From positions 1 through 24,512 of the forward strand of contig DCGS01000022.1 in assembly GCA_002314645.1 (NCBI GenBank): a DNA stretch of 24,512 nt, written 5' to 3'. Positions 8,081 to 15,760 of the stretch are shown in pieces (within the stretch, counting starts at the first letter, position 1; the number at the start of each line of letters is the position of its first letter). The notes under the pieces are model-generated. The model saw only the letters and a list, made by a program, of their open reading frames with translations, did not search any database and was not told where the DNA came from. The position numbers were made by a program, and so were the translations under genes. The stretch comes from Ruminococcaceae bacterium UBA1772. Lineage in GTDB: Bacteria; Bacillota; Clostridia; Oscillospirales; Acutalibacteraceae.

Positions 8081-9580
8081 TTAGTCTGTAACGTTGCTCT
8101 TAAGGATTACGTCGTGTGATCCACCTTCAACAATTGAAGTAGAAGATACAACAGTGAGCTTAGCCTTTTCACGAAGCTCTGGAATTGAGAGAGCACCGCA
8201 GTTGCACATTGTTGAACGAACCTTTGCAAGTGTTGTGTAAACACCGTCTTTAAGAGCACCAGCGTATGGTACGTATGAGTCTACGCCTTCCTCGAATGAG
8301 AGCTTACCAGCACCACCAAGGTCATAACGCTGCCAGTTACGAGCACGGTTTGAACCTTCGCCCCAGTACTCCTTAACATAACGGCCGTTAATACGAACCT
8401 TCTGTGTTGGAGACTCGTCAAAACGAGAGAAGTAACGACCAAGCATGAGGAAGTCAGCGCCCATTGCAAGAGCAAGTGTAATATGATGGTCGTGTACAAT
8501 ACCACCGTCTGAGCATACAGGAACATATACTCCTGTTTCTTCGAAGTATCTGTCTCTTTCAGCACATACGTCAATAAGAGCAGTAGCCTGTCCGCGTCCA
8601 ATACCCTTTGTTTCACGAGTAATACAGATTGAACCGCCACCAATACCAACTTTAATGAAGTCAGCACCGCAGTCAGCAAGGAAACGGAAGCCTTCTCCGT
8701 CTACAACGTTACCAGCGCCAACCTTAACCTTGTCTCCGTACTTTTCACGGATCCAAGCAATTGTGTTCTTCTGCCACTCTGAGTAACCCTCAGAAGAGTC
8801 AATGCAGAGAACGTCAGCACCAGCCTCAACAAGAGCAGGAACACGCTCAGCGTAGTCTCTAGTGTTAATACCAGCACCTACAATGTATGACTTGTTTTCA
8901 TCAAGGAGTTCAAGAACGTTTTCCTTGTGTGAGTCATAGTCTTTTCTGAATACGAGGTAGGTGAGGTGGTCGTTTTCATCTACAAGTGGGAGAGCGTTAA
9001 GCTTGTTGTCCCAGATGATATCATTAGCTTCTTTGAGTGATGTAGTATTTGGAGCAGTAACGAGCTTTTCTCTTGGAGTCATGAACTCAGAAACCTTTGT
9101 CTGTGGGTCCATTCTTGAAACTCTGTAGTCACGGCTACCAACAATACCAAGGAGTTTGCCGTTTGCTGTACCGTCGTCTGTTACAGCAACAGTAGAGTGG
9201 CCTGTCTTAGCCTTAAGCTCAAGGATGTCAGCAAGTGTAGCGTCTGGAGTAATGTTTGAGTTAGAAGTAATGAAGCCCTTCTTGTAGTTCTTAACTCTTG
9301 CTACCATTGCAGCCTCGTCCTCAATTGACTGAGAACCGTAAATGAAAGAAACGCCGCCTTCTTTTGCAAGGGCAATGGCCATTGTGTCGTTAGAAACTGC
9401 CTGCATGATTGCACTTACCATTGGAATGTTCATAGTAATTGCAGATTCTTCGCCTTTCTTGAACTTTACAAGAGGTGTTTTAAGGTCAACCTTCTGTGGA
9501 ATACACTCTGAAGAAGAGTAACCTGGAACAAGCAAATATTCGCCAAATGTGCGAGATGGTTCTTCGAAATAATAAGCCAT
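8081..9580 (-). CDS. guaB: IMP dehydrogenase (guaB), Tritrichomonas foetus-like subtype
   Basis: A 499-residue enzyme that oxidises IMP to XMP with NAD+, the committed step of GTP synthesis. A TIM barrel is interrupted by two CBS motifs (about 105-225). The catalytic loop reads GIGGGSICITRE with nucleophile Cys319. Asp261 (CIDSSEGYSEWQ) is the NAD-site Asp. The flap NRARNWQRYDLGG carries the Arg418-Tyr419 general base pair, and Glu431 lies in LSFEEGVDSYVPYAG. As I recall the Tritrichomonas foetus IMPDH sequence, these numbers match it exactly and long blocks are near-identical. The more common bacterial GuaB has GPGSICTTR instead. ATG is preceded by AAAAGGAGAC. The gene has its own strong promoter and a terminator, with no room for a riboswitch. 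Confidence 0.96.
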   Translation of the reverse strand: MAYYFEEPSRTFGEYLLVPGYSSSECIPQKVDLKTPLVKFKKGEESAITMNIPMVSAIMQAVSNDTMAIALAKEGGVSFIYGSQSIEDEAAMVARVKNYKKGFITSNSNITPDATLADILELKAKTGHSTVAVTDDGTANGKLLGIVGSRDYRVSRMDPQTKVSEFMTPREKLVTAPNTTSLKEANDIIWDNKLNALPLVDENDHLTYLVFRKDYDSHKENVLELLDENKSYIVGAGINTRDYAERVPALVEAGADVLCIDSSEGYSEWQKNTIAWIREKYGDKVKVGAGNVVDGEGFRFLADCGADFIKVGIGGGSICITRETKGIGRGQATALIDVCAERDRYFEETGVYVPVCSDGGIVHDHHITLALAMGADFLMLGRYFSRFDESPTQKVRINGRYVKEYWGEGSNRARNWQRYDLGGAGKLSFEEGVDSYVPYAGALKDGVYTTLAKVRSTMCNCGALSIPELREKAKLTVVSSTSIVEGGSHDVILKSNVTD

Positions 9581-9638
9581 TTTTATGTCTCCTTTTCACT
9601 CAATAATAATGTTTTATAATTTAGGTTATTAGTACAAT

Positions 9639-9666
9639 ATTATAGATACATTTATACAAATGTCAA
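9639..9666 (-). promoter_or_regulatory. Consensus sigma-A promoter of guaB
   Basis: Read on the minus strand, there is a perfect TTGACA (9661-9666) and a perfect TATAAT (9639-9644) separated by 16 bases. Transcription would start near 9632, leaving a 5' leader of about 50 bases with the Shine-Dalgarno GGAG near 9590. It is the strongest promoter in the window, consistent with constitutive guanine nucleotide synthesis. Confidence 0.85.
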
Positions 9667-9691
9667 CAGTTTATGACAACAAAATTTAAAG

Positions 9692-9722
9692 AAAAGAGGG
9701 TAACTTTTTGTTACCCTCTTTT
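9692..9722. terminator. Intrinsic terminator after the SCP2-like gene
   Basis: AAAAGAGGGTAAC (9692-9704) pairs with GTTACCCTCTTTT (9710-9722) around a five-base loop. On the minus strand the stem is followed by a T-rich tract (TCTTTAAATTTT). It separates the nfeD/isomerase/SCP2 operon from the guaB promoter and is also usable in the opposite direction. Confidence 0.88.
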
Positions 9723-9730
9723 TGGCATAA

Positions 9731-10192
9731 TTATTTTGTAGCAGCCTTCTTAGTTGTTGTCTTTTTTGTAGTTGTTTTCTTAGCTGCTGGCTTCTTTGCA
9801 GGAGCCTTCTTTTCAGCTGTCTTCTTAGCTGTTGTTGTCTTCTTTGCAGCAGGCTTTTTAGCAGCTGGCTTCTTAGCAAGACTAGCAATTGCCTGAGCGT
9901 GCTCAATGTTTCCTTCAATCTGAAGGAGACCACGGAAGAATGCGTCAGTAGCATCAAGCTTACCCTGAAGAATCTTAATAAACTCGTTTGAGTTAACTGT
10001 AACCATTACAGTGTGATCATAGTAGTCATAAGGCTCAACCTTGAATTCGCCACCAATGTTTGCTATGTAGAAAATTCCGCCACAGTCTTCGTCTGTAAGG
10101 TTAACCTGCATTGCAAGATCTGTTGGAAGAGCAGATGTGTCGAGCTTTCCAGCCTTCTTCTTAATATTTTCAAATTGTTCAATAAATGTCAT
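9731..10192 (-). CDS. SCP2-like sterol-binding domain protein with histone-H1-like tail
   Basis: A 153-residue protein with two parts. Residues 1-106 look like an SCP2 sterol-carrier domain: MTFIEQFENIKKKAG, then GGIFYIANIGGEFKVEPYDY, then DHTVMVTVNSNEFIKILQGK and DATDAFFRGLLQIEGNIEHA. The last is the usual SCP2 closing motif. Relatives bind lipids in a hydrophobic tunnel. Residues 107-153 are almost only Lys, Ala, Thr and Pro in KKPAAKK/KKTTTKK units, resembling eukaryotic H1 or bacterial HctB/AlgP-type tails. This suggests nucleic-acid or anionic-surface binding. ATG follows TAGGAGGAAAACACT. The gene lies 26 bases after the isomerase gene in the same operon. No membrane segment is present. 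How the two halves cooperate is unknown. Confidence 0.8.
   Translation of the reverse strand: MTFIEQFENIKKKAGKLDTSALPTDLAMQVNLTDEDCGGIFYIANIGGEFKVEPYDYYDHTVMVTVNSNEFIKILQGKLDATDAFFRGLLQIEGNIEHAQAIASLAKKPAAKKPAAKKTTTAKKTAEKKAPAKKPAAKKTTTKKTTTKKAATK
9734..9874 (-). repeat. Low-complexity coding repeat for the Lys/Ala/Thr/Pro tail
   Basis: The last 47 codons of the SCP2-like gene are built from short, imperfect repeats encoding KKPAAKK and KKTTTKK units. Such stretches are prone to length change by slippage. The open frame on the opposite strand, rich in Phe, Val and Ala, is a shadow of this repeat. Confidence 0.75.
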
Positions 10193-10218
10193 AGTGTTTT
10201 CCTCCTAAACAATTTAAA

Positions 10219-12036
10219 TTATTCAGCAGCGGCTGTAGTAGCTGCTGTTGTTGTCTTTGTGCCTGCTGTCTGTGAAGTAACGTTCTTAATTACTCTTACA
10301 GCATAGTCTTCTACTGTGTTTCTTACACGCTTACCAAAGAAGCCTGAAAGGGAAGCAGTAGCAACATCATTTGATGTAGCCTTGTCATAGTAGTCATTGA
10401 ATGCAGTGTCTGCAAGTGACTCCTTAATTTCTGTCTGCCATGAAGCAAGTTCAGAAATAGATGACATGTACATGATGTGGTAACCATATGTTGTTTCAAT
10501 GATGCCGTAGTCGCCAACTTTTCTGCCGTCAGCAAAGCACCAGTTAAGGAATGGCTCTACGTAGCTTGAAGTCTTTGTAACGTCCTCATAAAGTCCGCCG
10601 TTGTCTGAAGAACCAGTGTCGTCACTCTTTTCATTAGCAAGCTTAATGAATTCTTCTTCCTTAGCGCCGTTCTTTACCCAAGCAGCCATTGTGTCTTCAG
10701 CAAGCTTCTTAGCTTCTTCAAGTGTGCGAAGCTTCTCTGTCTTCTGCTGGCCATCTTCACCAGTTGTTGTCTTCTCTGTAGCAAAGAGGATGTGACGAAC
10801 GCCTACAGGCTGTTTTGTGTCATCTCTTGAAGGGAGAGAAGTGAGGAGAAGTACGTTGTATGTTACTGCACCGTCATCATCTGTAGCAGAGAATACCTGC
10901 TTGTCACCAACTACACGAGCCTTGTCATATGCCCATTTAACAGCATCTTCATTGAAGTACTGCTCAAGTGTTGAAGCATTTGAATCTTCAAGCTTTGAGT
11001 ATGTGTCGTTGTCTTTGTAGTATGAAACCTTATCCTTCTCAGCATACTCAACAGTTAAGTCTGAGAAGTTATCAAGTGTAGCCTTTGAAAGGAATTCATC
11101 AGCCTTAGCTTTGTTAGCAGCGTTGTCCTTCTTAACCTGTGCAGCAATTTCCTCGTCTGTTAACTTCTTGTCGTCTGTGCTTGTTGGAGCAGTAGTAGCG
11201 AATGTGAAGTAACGAACTGAAACTGTGTTGTATTCGTTAGGATTTTCCTTGTATGCAGCAGTAATCTGATCGTTTGTAATAGAATCTGTAAGTTCTGTCT
11301 GCTTCTGCTGTGTGTACTCTGTGTATGTCTGCTGCTTAATGAGAATAGAGCGGAGGAGCGATTCAGTCATTCCACGACCATAGTTCTCTTTAAGGTAAGC
11401 ATTAAGAGAGTAGTTGTCTTTAGCTGCAGAAGAACGGAGCTCTTCAATGTAGTCATTGATTTCCTTTGTACCGTCTTCTGAAAGCTTAAATCCAGCCTTC
11501 TGAGCTTCTTTGTTAATGAGAGAAATTTCCTTGCAAGCATTTACAGAAGTTTCTTCAATGAAGTCAGCCCATGTTGGGTTTTCACCATACTTCTTTGTGA
11601 ATGCTTCCTTGTCTTCTTCAGAAGGAGTGTAGCTCTGTTCTGCTGGTGTCTTTGTGTAGTCGAAACCAGTCATCATAACGCCAACGCCTTCGCCATAGTA
11701 TGCGCTGTAGTACTGCTCATACTGATATGCTGTCTGCATGTAGTTGTTGTAAACTTGCATGTAGTAGTACTGATATTCAGCCTGTGAAACTTTTGAACCG
11801 TCACTTACCTTAACAGCAGTGAATGTTCTCTGTGGAACGCCAAAGAAGAAGCAGAGTCCAATTGCTACTGCAAGAACAACTACTACAACAGGGATGATTA
11901 CCTTGAGCTTTCTCTTTGCAGGAGTCTGATTTTCTTTTTTCTCCTTTTTCTTTTCCTGATTTTGGCTAGTCTTTTCCATGCGAGCCTTGCGCTCTTCACG
12001 GGCAATTTCAGCCGCTGTCTTGTTTTCGTTTTCCAT
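10219..12036 (-). CDS. Membrane-anchored parvulin-type peptidyl-prolyl isomerase/foldase (SurA/PrsA-like)
   Basis: A 605-residue protein, probably an extracytoplasmic foldase. Residues 1-45 are a charged cytoplasmic tail, 46-66 a single TM anchor, and 75-265 a helical SurA-N-like chaperone region. Residues 411-525 form a good PpiC/rotamase domain: VGVRHILFA, then LANEKSDDTGSSDNGGLYED, then FADGRKVGDYGIIETTYGYH. Residues 271-400 (VSVRYFTFA to YNVLLLTSL) look like a second, degenerate parvulin repeat. The tail is Thr/Ala-rich. Unlike PrsA it has no lipobox cysteine and is held by the TM helix. AGGAGG lies about 11 bases before the ATG, a rather long spacing. It sits between nfeD-like and SCP2-like genes in one operon. 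Confidence 0.88.
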   Translation of the reverse strand: MENENKTAAEIAREERKARMEKTSQNQEKKKEKKENQTPAKRKLKVIIPVVVVVLAVAIGLCFFFGVPQRTFTAVKVSDGSKVSQAEYQYYYMQVYNNYMQTAYQYEQYYSAYYGEGVGVMMTGFDYTKTPAEQSYTPSEEDKEAFTKKYGENPTWADFIEETSVNACKEISLINKEAQKAGFKLSEDGTKEINDYIEELRSSAAKDNYSLNAYLKENYGRGMTESLLRSILIKQQTYTEYTQQKQTELTDSITNDQITAAYKENPNEYNTVSVRYFTFATTAPTSTDDKKLTDEEIAAQVKKDNAANKAKADEFLSKATLDNFSDLTVEYAEKDKVSYYKDNDTYSKLEDSNASTLEQYFNEDAVKWAYDKARVVGDKQVFSATDDDGAVTYNVLLLTSLPSRDDTKQPVGVRHILFATEKTTTGEDGQQKTEKLRTLEEAKKLAEDTMAAWVKNGAKEEEFIKLANEKSDDTGSSDNGGLYEDVTKTSSYVEPFLNWCFADGRKVGDYGIIETTYGYHIMYMSSISELASWQTEIKESLADTAFNDYYDKATSNDVATASLSGFFGKRVRNTVEDYAVRVIKNVTSQTAGTKTTTAATTAAAE

Positions 12037-12071
12037 TGGTTTTAGGGCCTCCTAAATAATATTTAAATTAA

Positions 12072-12503
12072 TTATTTGACAATAAGTTTAACACCGTCAA
12101 TTTTTACTATTTCAACGGTCTTATCCTTTTCAATAGGGCATGCGTCATTTTCCAAAGCACGAGCTGTCCACTCAGCACCCTGAATTGTTACTGCACCAGT
12201 TGCTTTAATGTTATCTATTTCCTCAGTTACAACTGCTGTCTTACCAATGAGTGAGTCAGCATTTGTTGGAATAGGGGAAGTTTTAGTAACCTTCTTAACA
12301 AATGGTCTTGTTGCAAGTAAAGCAATTACTGTAACAACAATGAATACAATTATTTCAATTGTAAGGTTTTGACTGTCAGTAATAAGACTTGCCACACCAG
12401 CACCTATGCATCCTATGGCAAACCAAATTGAAACAAGTTGAGCAGTTGAAAGTTCCACTGCTACGAACGCAATTGTAAGTATAAGCCAAATAATCCAATG
12501 CAT
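12072..12503 (-). CDS. Short NfeD-family membrane protein
   Basis: A 143-residue protein with two or three N-terminal TM helices (about 1-66) and a soluble C-terminal OB-fold (about 80-143). The soluble part includes SLIGKTAVVTEEIDN, TIQGAEWTARA and KTVEIVKIDGVKLIVK, which is the short NfeD1b/YuaF layout. NfeD proteins normally pair with a stomatin/flotillin gene to organise membrane microdomains, but no such neighbour is present. The frame has an earlier ATG at 12509, one base after AGGAGG. The ATG at 12503 has correct spacing and begins at the first TM helix (MHWIIWLILT), so I chose it. It is the first gene of the operon with the isomerase and SCP2-like genes. Confidence 0.87.
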   Translation of the reverse strand: MHWIIWLILTIAFVAVELSTAQLVSIWFAIGCIGAGVASLITDSQNLTIEIIVFIVVTVIALLATRPFVKKVTKTSPIPTNADSLIGKTAVVTEEIDNIKATGAVTIQGAEWTARALENDACPIEKDKTVEIVKIDGVKLIVK

Positions 12504-12534
12504 AATCATGCCTCCTAAATAATAATACTTATAA

Positions 12535-12563
12535 ATAATAACACTAAAACCCTAATATTACAA
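12535..12563 (-). promoter_or_regulatory. Sigma-A-type promoter for the nfeD/isomerase/SCP2 operon
   Basis: On the minus strand, TTGTAA (12558-12563) and TATTAT (12535-12540) are separated by exactly 17 bases. They match four of six and five of six consensus positions. The predicted start near 12528 leaves a leader of about 25 bases including AGGAGG. It splits the downstream operon from the DUF421 gene. Confidence 0.55.
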
Positions 12564-12587
12564 CGGAAAAACAATTACAAAATTATT

Positions 12588-13103
12588 TTATTTACTTTTA
12601 TTCATTTTTTGCATTATTCTTGCAACTGATGATTCAAGGTTACCCATAGTCACCTCACACTTATCTGGCTTTTTTAGAGCACTGATTGTACCATCAGTTT
12701 CAATTACGGCGTATTCGACTTCATTTATGTCGAATATGTCTTTTTTTCTTAGTTCCTCCATGACATCGTCCATGGAATATCTAATTCTTTTTAGAGCAGA
12801 CATGTCGACTTGTCCACTGTTTATTATTACAGTCGGTTTGCCTTGCAAGAGATGGCGTATTTTTTGACTTTTTATGTTCAAAAATGAAACGATAACTTCA
12901 AAAACTACAAGCAATATAAGTGGAACAATTATACTTCCAACGGATCTGTTTTCATCCTGTAAAGGAACAGCTGCAACCTCAGAAATTAGAAGTGTAATTA
13001 CAAGTTCTGATGTCTGCAGTTCACCAATTTGTCTTTTGCCCATAAGTCTTATGCAAGTAATGACTAAAAAGTACAAAACTACTGTTTTGCCAACAACACC
13101 CAT
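12588..13103 (-). CDS. DUF421 (YetF-family) membrane protein
   Basis: A 171-residue DUF421 protein. Three N-terminal TM segments are visible (VVLYFLVITCIRLM, SELVITLLISEVAAVPLQ, SIIVPLILLVVFEVIVSFLNI) with the conserved GKRQIGELQTSELV loop. A soluble domain follows, containing GKPTVIINSGQVDMSALKRI, SMDDVMEELRKKDIFDI and EVEYAVIETDGTISAL. It is shorter than the ~220-residue YetF types at the C-terminus but complete in the core. Related DUF421 proteins occur in spore inner membranes and near spoVA genes, which fits its position divergent from a germinant receptor operon. GGAGGT sits six bases before the ATG. No terminator separates it from the nfeD promoter, so read-through is possible. Confidence 0.88.
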   Translation of the reverse strand: MGVVGKTVVLYFLVITCIRLMGKRQIGELQTSELVITLLISEVAAVPLQDENRSVGSIIVPLILLVVFEVIVSFLNIKSQKIRHLLQGKPTVIINSGQVDMSALKRIRYSMDDVMEELRKKDIFDINEVEYAVIETDGTISALKKPDKCEVTMGNLESSVARIMQKMNKSK

Positions 13104-13129
13104 AAACTGACCTCCGTTTTTATTTAGTA

Positions 13130-13135
13130 ATTATA
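13130..13135 (-). promoter_or_regulatory. Possible -10 element for the DUF421 gene
   Basis: A perfect TATAAT on the minus strand lies about 30 bases upstream of the DUF421 start. The aligned -35 (TTTTAG) is weak. A forespore sigma factor might be used instead, but no clear match was seen. Confidence 0.35.
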
Positions 13136-13214
13136 TTTTTTCAACTTATGCGCTAAAAATACCATCACTGCATAAATAACCCCAAAAAAGCCAATATAAA
13201 AATGAGGTGTGTTT

Positions 13215-14672
13215 ATGAATTATATAAGTGTTCCAAAAAGGCGGGAGGATGTGAATATTGACGGCAACTTAGAGCTTACTAAGGCTATTGTTGAGAATTG
13301 GACTGGGAAAAGTGCGGATATAATTCTCAGGGATTTTGTTGCCGGCAAAATAAAGGGATTGTCTTTGTCGTGTGACGGCATGTGTGACAGCCTACAGGTG
13401 ACACAGGCAATACTTGGACCACTTAAAAGAAATCCTCCCGCCGTAAACAACTACGACGAGGTATTGAAACGCGTCGTGACGGAAGTCGACGCCAAAGAAA
13501 TAAAGACAATAAATGAAGCCATTGATGATGCAATGGCTGGCTTTTTTGTCATCTTCTTTGAGGGTCAAAAAACGGCGCTTTCTTTCTCTGTTCAGGGGTT
13601 TGAACAGAGAAGCATAGATGAACCCGTGAGTGAGGTTCAAGAGAGGGGCAGTAGAGAAGGGTTTACAGAAAACTTTAAGACGAATATGACCCTTATAAGA
13701 AAACGCCTTAGAAGCCCTGATCTACGTTTTGAAATACTCACCACGGGTGTGACGGGTAACAACAGAATTTGCCTTTGTTCACTTAATGGAAGAGTTGATG
13801 AAAAATTGCTGGATGAGGTTAAAAAGCGCATTGGAAATGCAGAGTTTGACACCGTCCTTTCAACAGGTTATTTGCAACCATTTCTAGATACGGATTATCC
13901 TTCCTTTTTTTCAGGTGTTGGCATTACAGAAAGGCCAGACACAATGGTTGCAAAACTCTGTGAGGGGAAGGTGGGAATTGTACTTGACGGAACACCTTAT
14001 GCAATTTACGTACCACACATATTTGCTGAGAATCTTCACTCCTTTGACGACTATGCAGAAAGACCATTTTTTGCAACGTTTATACGACTTCTAAAACTAC
14101 TTTCATTTCTAATTTCCGTGCTACTTCCAGGAATGTATGTGGCACTTACAATATTCCACCAGGAATTGTTCCCTGGTGACATTCTTTTCAGTATCTTGAG
14201 TCAGGAGCTCCAGACGCCATTCCCAGTAATGATAGAAGCAATATTAATCCATCTCATTTTTGAAGTTATGCGTGAGGCAGGACTTCGCATGCCAAAGACA
14301 GTTGGACATGCCGTGTCTATTGTAGGTGCTCTGGTTATTGGAGACGCCGCAGTTACGGCTGGCCTAATTGCGGCTCCTATGCTAATTATTGTAGCCCTTA
14401 CAGCCATAAGTTCATTCGTAATGCCACAGATTTACGGACCGGTAGCGGTCCTAAGGCTTGTGTTCATAGTAATTGGCGGAACACTCGGCTTCTACGGAAT
14501 TATTCTAGGCCTTATTGCACTCGTCATAAATATGACGTCAATAAGCCCATACGGAATTCCGTACACAGCGCCGTTTTCGCCAATTACCCTAAAGGCATTT
14601 AGAGACTTCATATGGCGACAGGGCTGGAAGAAAATGAGCAAGAAAATTGAAGTGGATGAAATGCGGAGGTAA
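13215..14672 (+). CDS. gerAA: Spore germinant receptor subunit A (GerA family)
   Basis: A 485-residue inner-membrane protein of the GerAA/GerKA/GerBA family. It has a soluble N-terminal domain (about 1-280) with SLSCDGMCDSLQVTQAILGP, VTEVDAKEIKTINEAIDD and FQVQGFEQRSIDEP-like segments. The strongly conserved YLQPFLDTDYPSFF and GKVGIVLDGTPYAIYVPHIF follow. The membrane domain (about 285-460) carries LPGMYVALTIFHQELFPGD, MREAGLRMPKTVGHAVSIVG and the SPYGIPYTAPFSP closing motif. GerAA oligomerises with GerAB/GerAC in the spore inner membrane; recent work on the family supports an ion-channel role. An upstream GTG at 13209 overlaps GAGGTG. ATG 13215 has the right spacing, so I chose it. Expression is probably forespore-specific, though I could not define the promoter. 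Confidence 0.94.
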   Translation: MNYISVPKRREDVNIDGNLELTKAIVENWTGKSADIILRDFVAGKIKGLSLSCDGMCDSLQVTQAILGPLKRNPPAVNNYDEVLKRVVTEVDAKEIKTINEAIDDAMAGFFVIFFEGQKTALSFSVQGFEQRSIDEPVSEVQERGSREGFTENFKTNMTLIRKRLRSPDLRFEILTTGVTGNNRICLCSLNGRVDEKLLDEVKKRIGNAEFDTVLSTGYLQPFLDTDYPSFFSGVGITERPDTMVAKLCEGKVGIVLDGTPYAIYVPHIFAENLHSFDDYAERPFFATFIRLLKLLSFLISVLLPGMYVALTIFHQELFPGDILFSILSQELQTPFPVMIEAILIHLIFEVMREAGLRMPKTVGHAVSIVGALVIGDAAVTAGLIAAPMLIIVALTAISSFVMPQIYGPVAVLRLVFIVIGGTLGFYGIILGLIALVINMTSISPYGIPYTAPFSPITLKAFRDFIWRQGWKKMSKKIEVDEMRR

Positions 14673-14677
14673 GTGTT

Positions 14678-15760
14678 TTGACCCGTGTACAGCTTTTTAT
14701 GATGATGTTTTTAAGTAGAGTATTCATAACTCTGCTTTATATGCCAACAAGTACAAAGTCTCTTAACGGTGGCGACAGCATACTTCAAATTCTAATAGGC
14801 ACCATTATTCTTGTCATTGTTGCATATCCTATTGATAAGTACTTGAATGGGGATACAAAAGAGAGTTTTTTAAAGGAGAAGAGTAGAATCTTTCAAATAG
14901 TTGAATGTGTAGTAATTATTGCAGCAATGCTTTTCTTTACACTCATTAGTCTTACAAGGTTCAATATTTTTGCAACAACTGTTATTTTCCCAGCATCAGA
15001 TCTTAGATTCTTTCTTTTAATAATTGCACTATGTTCTCTTTACTGTGTAGTAATGGGTCTAGACGTTCTTGGCAGAACAGCAGAAATATTCTTTGGGTTT
15101 ATTGTATTTAGTATTTCATTTGTTCTAATTTCCACGGTGGGAAGAATTGAGTTTATTAACTTTACACCAGCTCTTTATGACGGAATAAAAGAGCCCCTAA
15201 AGCAGGGACTCTTTTCGGTGTCACAAACTATTGAACTCTTTTTTCCAGTTTTCTTAAAAGACAAGATAAAGGGCGGAACAAAGAATTTCATTTATCCTTG
15301 GCTTTTAACAACAATGGCTTTTCTACTTATAATGGTGGGCTGGCAAAGTGGAGTTTTAGGAGACTATGGAAAAACTCAGCTTTTCCCATTGTTTTCACTA
15401 ACTTCGCTTTCAACTTTAGGCTTTGTTGAAAGACTAGATGCATTTATAACATCATCTTGGCTTGTATGCATTTTTATTAGGGTTGCAATCTTTATTTATA
15501 TTTCAAAGGACTGTTTAGTTACGGTATTCCCAAAAGTTAAGAATAAGGATGCATCCTTGATTATTGCAGCATCTGTAGGGCTAATAATCCTACTAATGAA
15601 AGAAAACTATTCATCTAGGTTGCTACTTGAAAAAATATATTATCCATTTGCGTTTTTTGTAATTTTAGTAATCATACTTCCAATCATAAAACTAATGAGG
15701 AACAAACATGAAGAAAACAATATCAATAATACTAGTCTTTGCGCTTCTAATACTATCTAG
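14678..15760 (+). CDS. gerAB: Spore germinant receptor subunit B (GerAB family permease-like)
   Basis: A 360-residue protein with about ten TM helices, related to the APC amino-acid permease superfamily. GerAB subunits bind the germinant. It begins MTRVQLFMMMFLSRVFITLL and has the expected length for the family. The start is TTG at 14678: GGAGGT (14665-14670) abuts the gerAA stop and is spaced seven bases from it, and no ATG fits as well. The frame ends with a hydrophilic tail that overlaps the start of gerAC by 53 bases in another frame, so the two are probably translationally coupled. Germinant specificity cannot be read from the sequence. Confidence 0.92.
   Translation: MTRVQLFMMMFLSRVFITLLYMPTSTKSLNGGDSILQILIGTIILVIVAYPIDKYLNGDTKESFLKEKSRIFQIVECVVIIAAMLFFTLISLTRFNIFATTVIFPASDLRFFLLIIALCSLYCVVMGLDVLGRTAEIFFGFIVFSISFVLISTVGRIEFINFTPALYDGIKEPLKQGLFSVSQTIELFFPVFLKDKIKGGTKNFIYPWLLTTMAFLLIMVGWQSGVLGDYGKTQLFPLFSLTSLSTLGFVERLDAFITSSWLVCIFIRVAIFIYISKDCLVTVFPKVKNKDASLIIAASVGLIILLMKENYSSRLLLEKIYYPFAFFVILVIILPIIKLMRNKHEENNINNTSLCASNTI

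Noticed and set aside
9581..9640. Purine riboswitch upstream of guaB
   Set aside because: The mapped promoter leaves only about 50 bases of leader, too short for a purine or PRPP aptamer plus expression platform.
9708..9896. Plus-strand open frame rich in Phe/Val/Ala, looking like a membrane peptide
   Set aside because: It is the antisense shadow of the Lys/Ala/Thr repeat of the SCP2-like gene. It has no ribosome binding site.
13141..13200. Possible sigma-G promoter for the ger operon (CATAAAT at 13171)
   Set aside because: The -10 has a mismatch at a key position, and no GNATR-like -35 is found at 17-18 bases. It is too weak to annotate.
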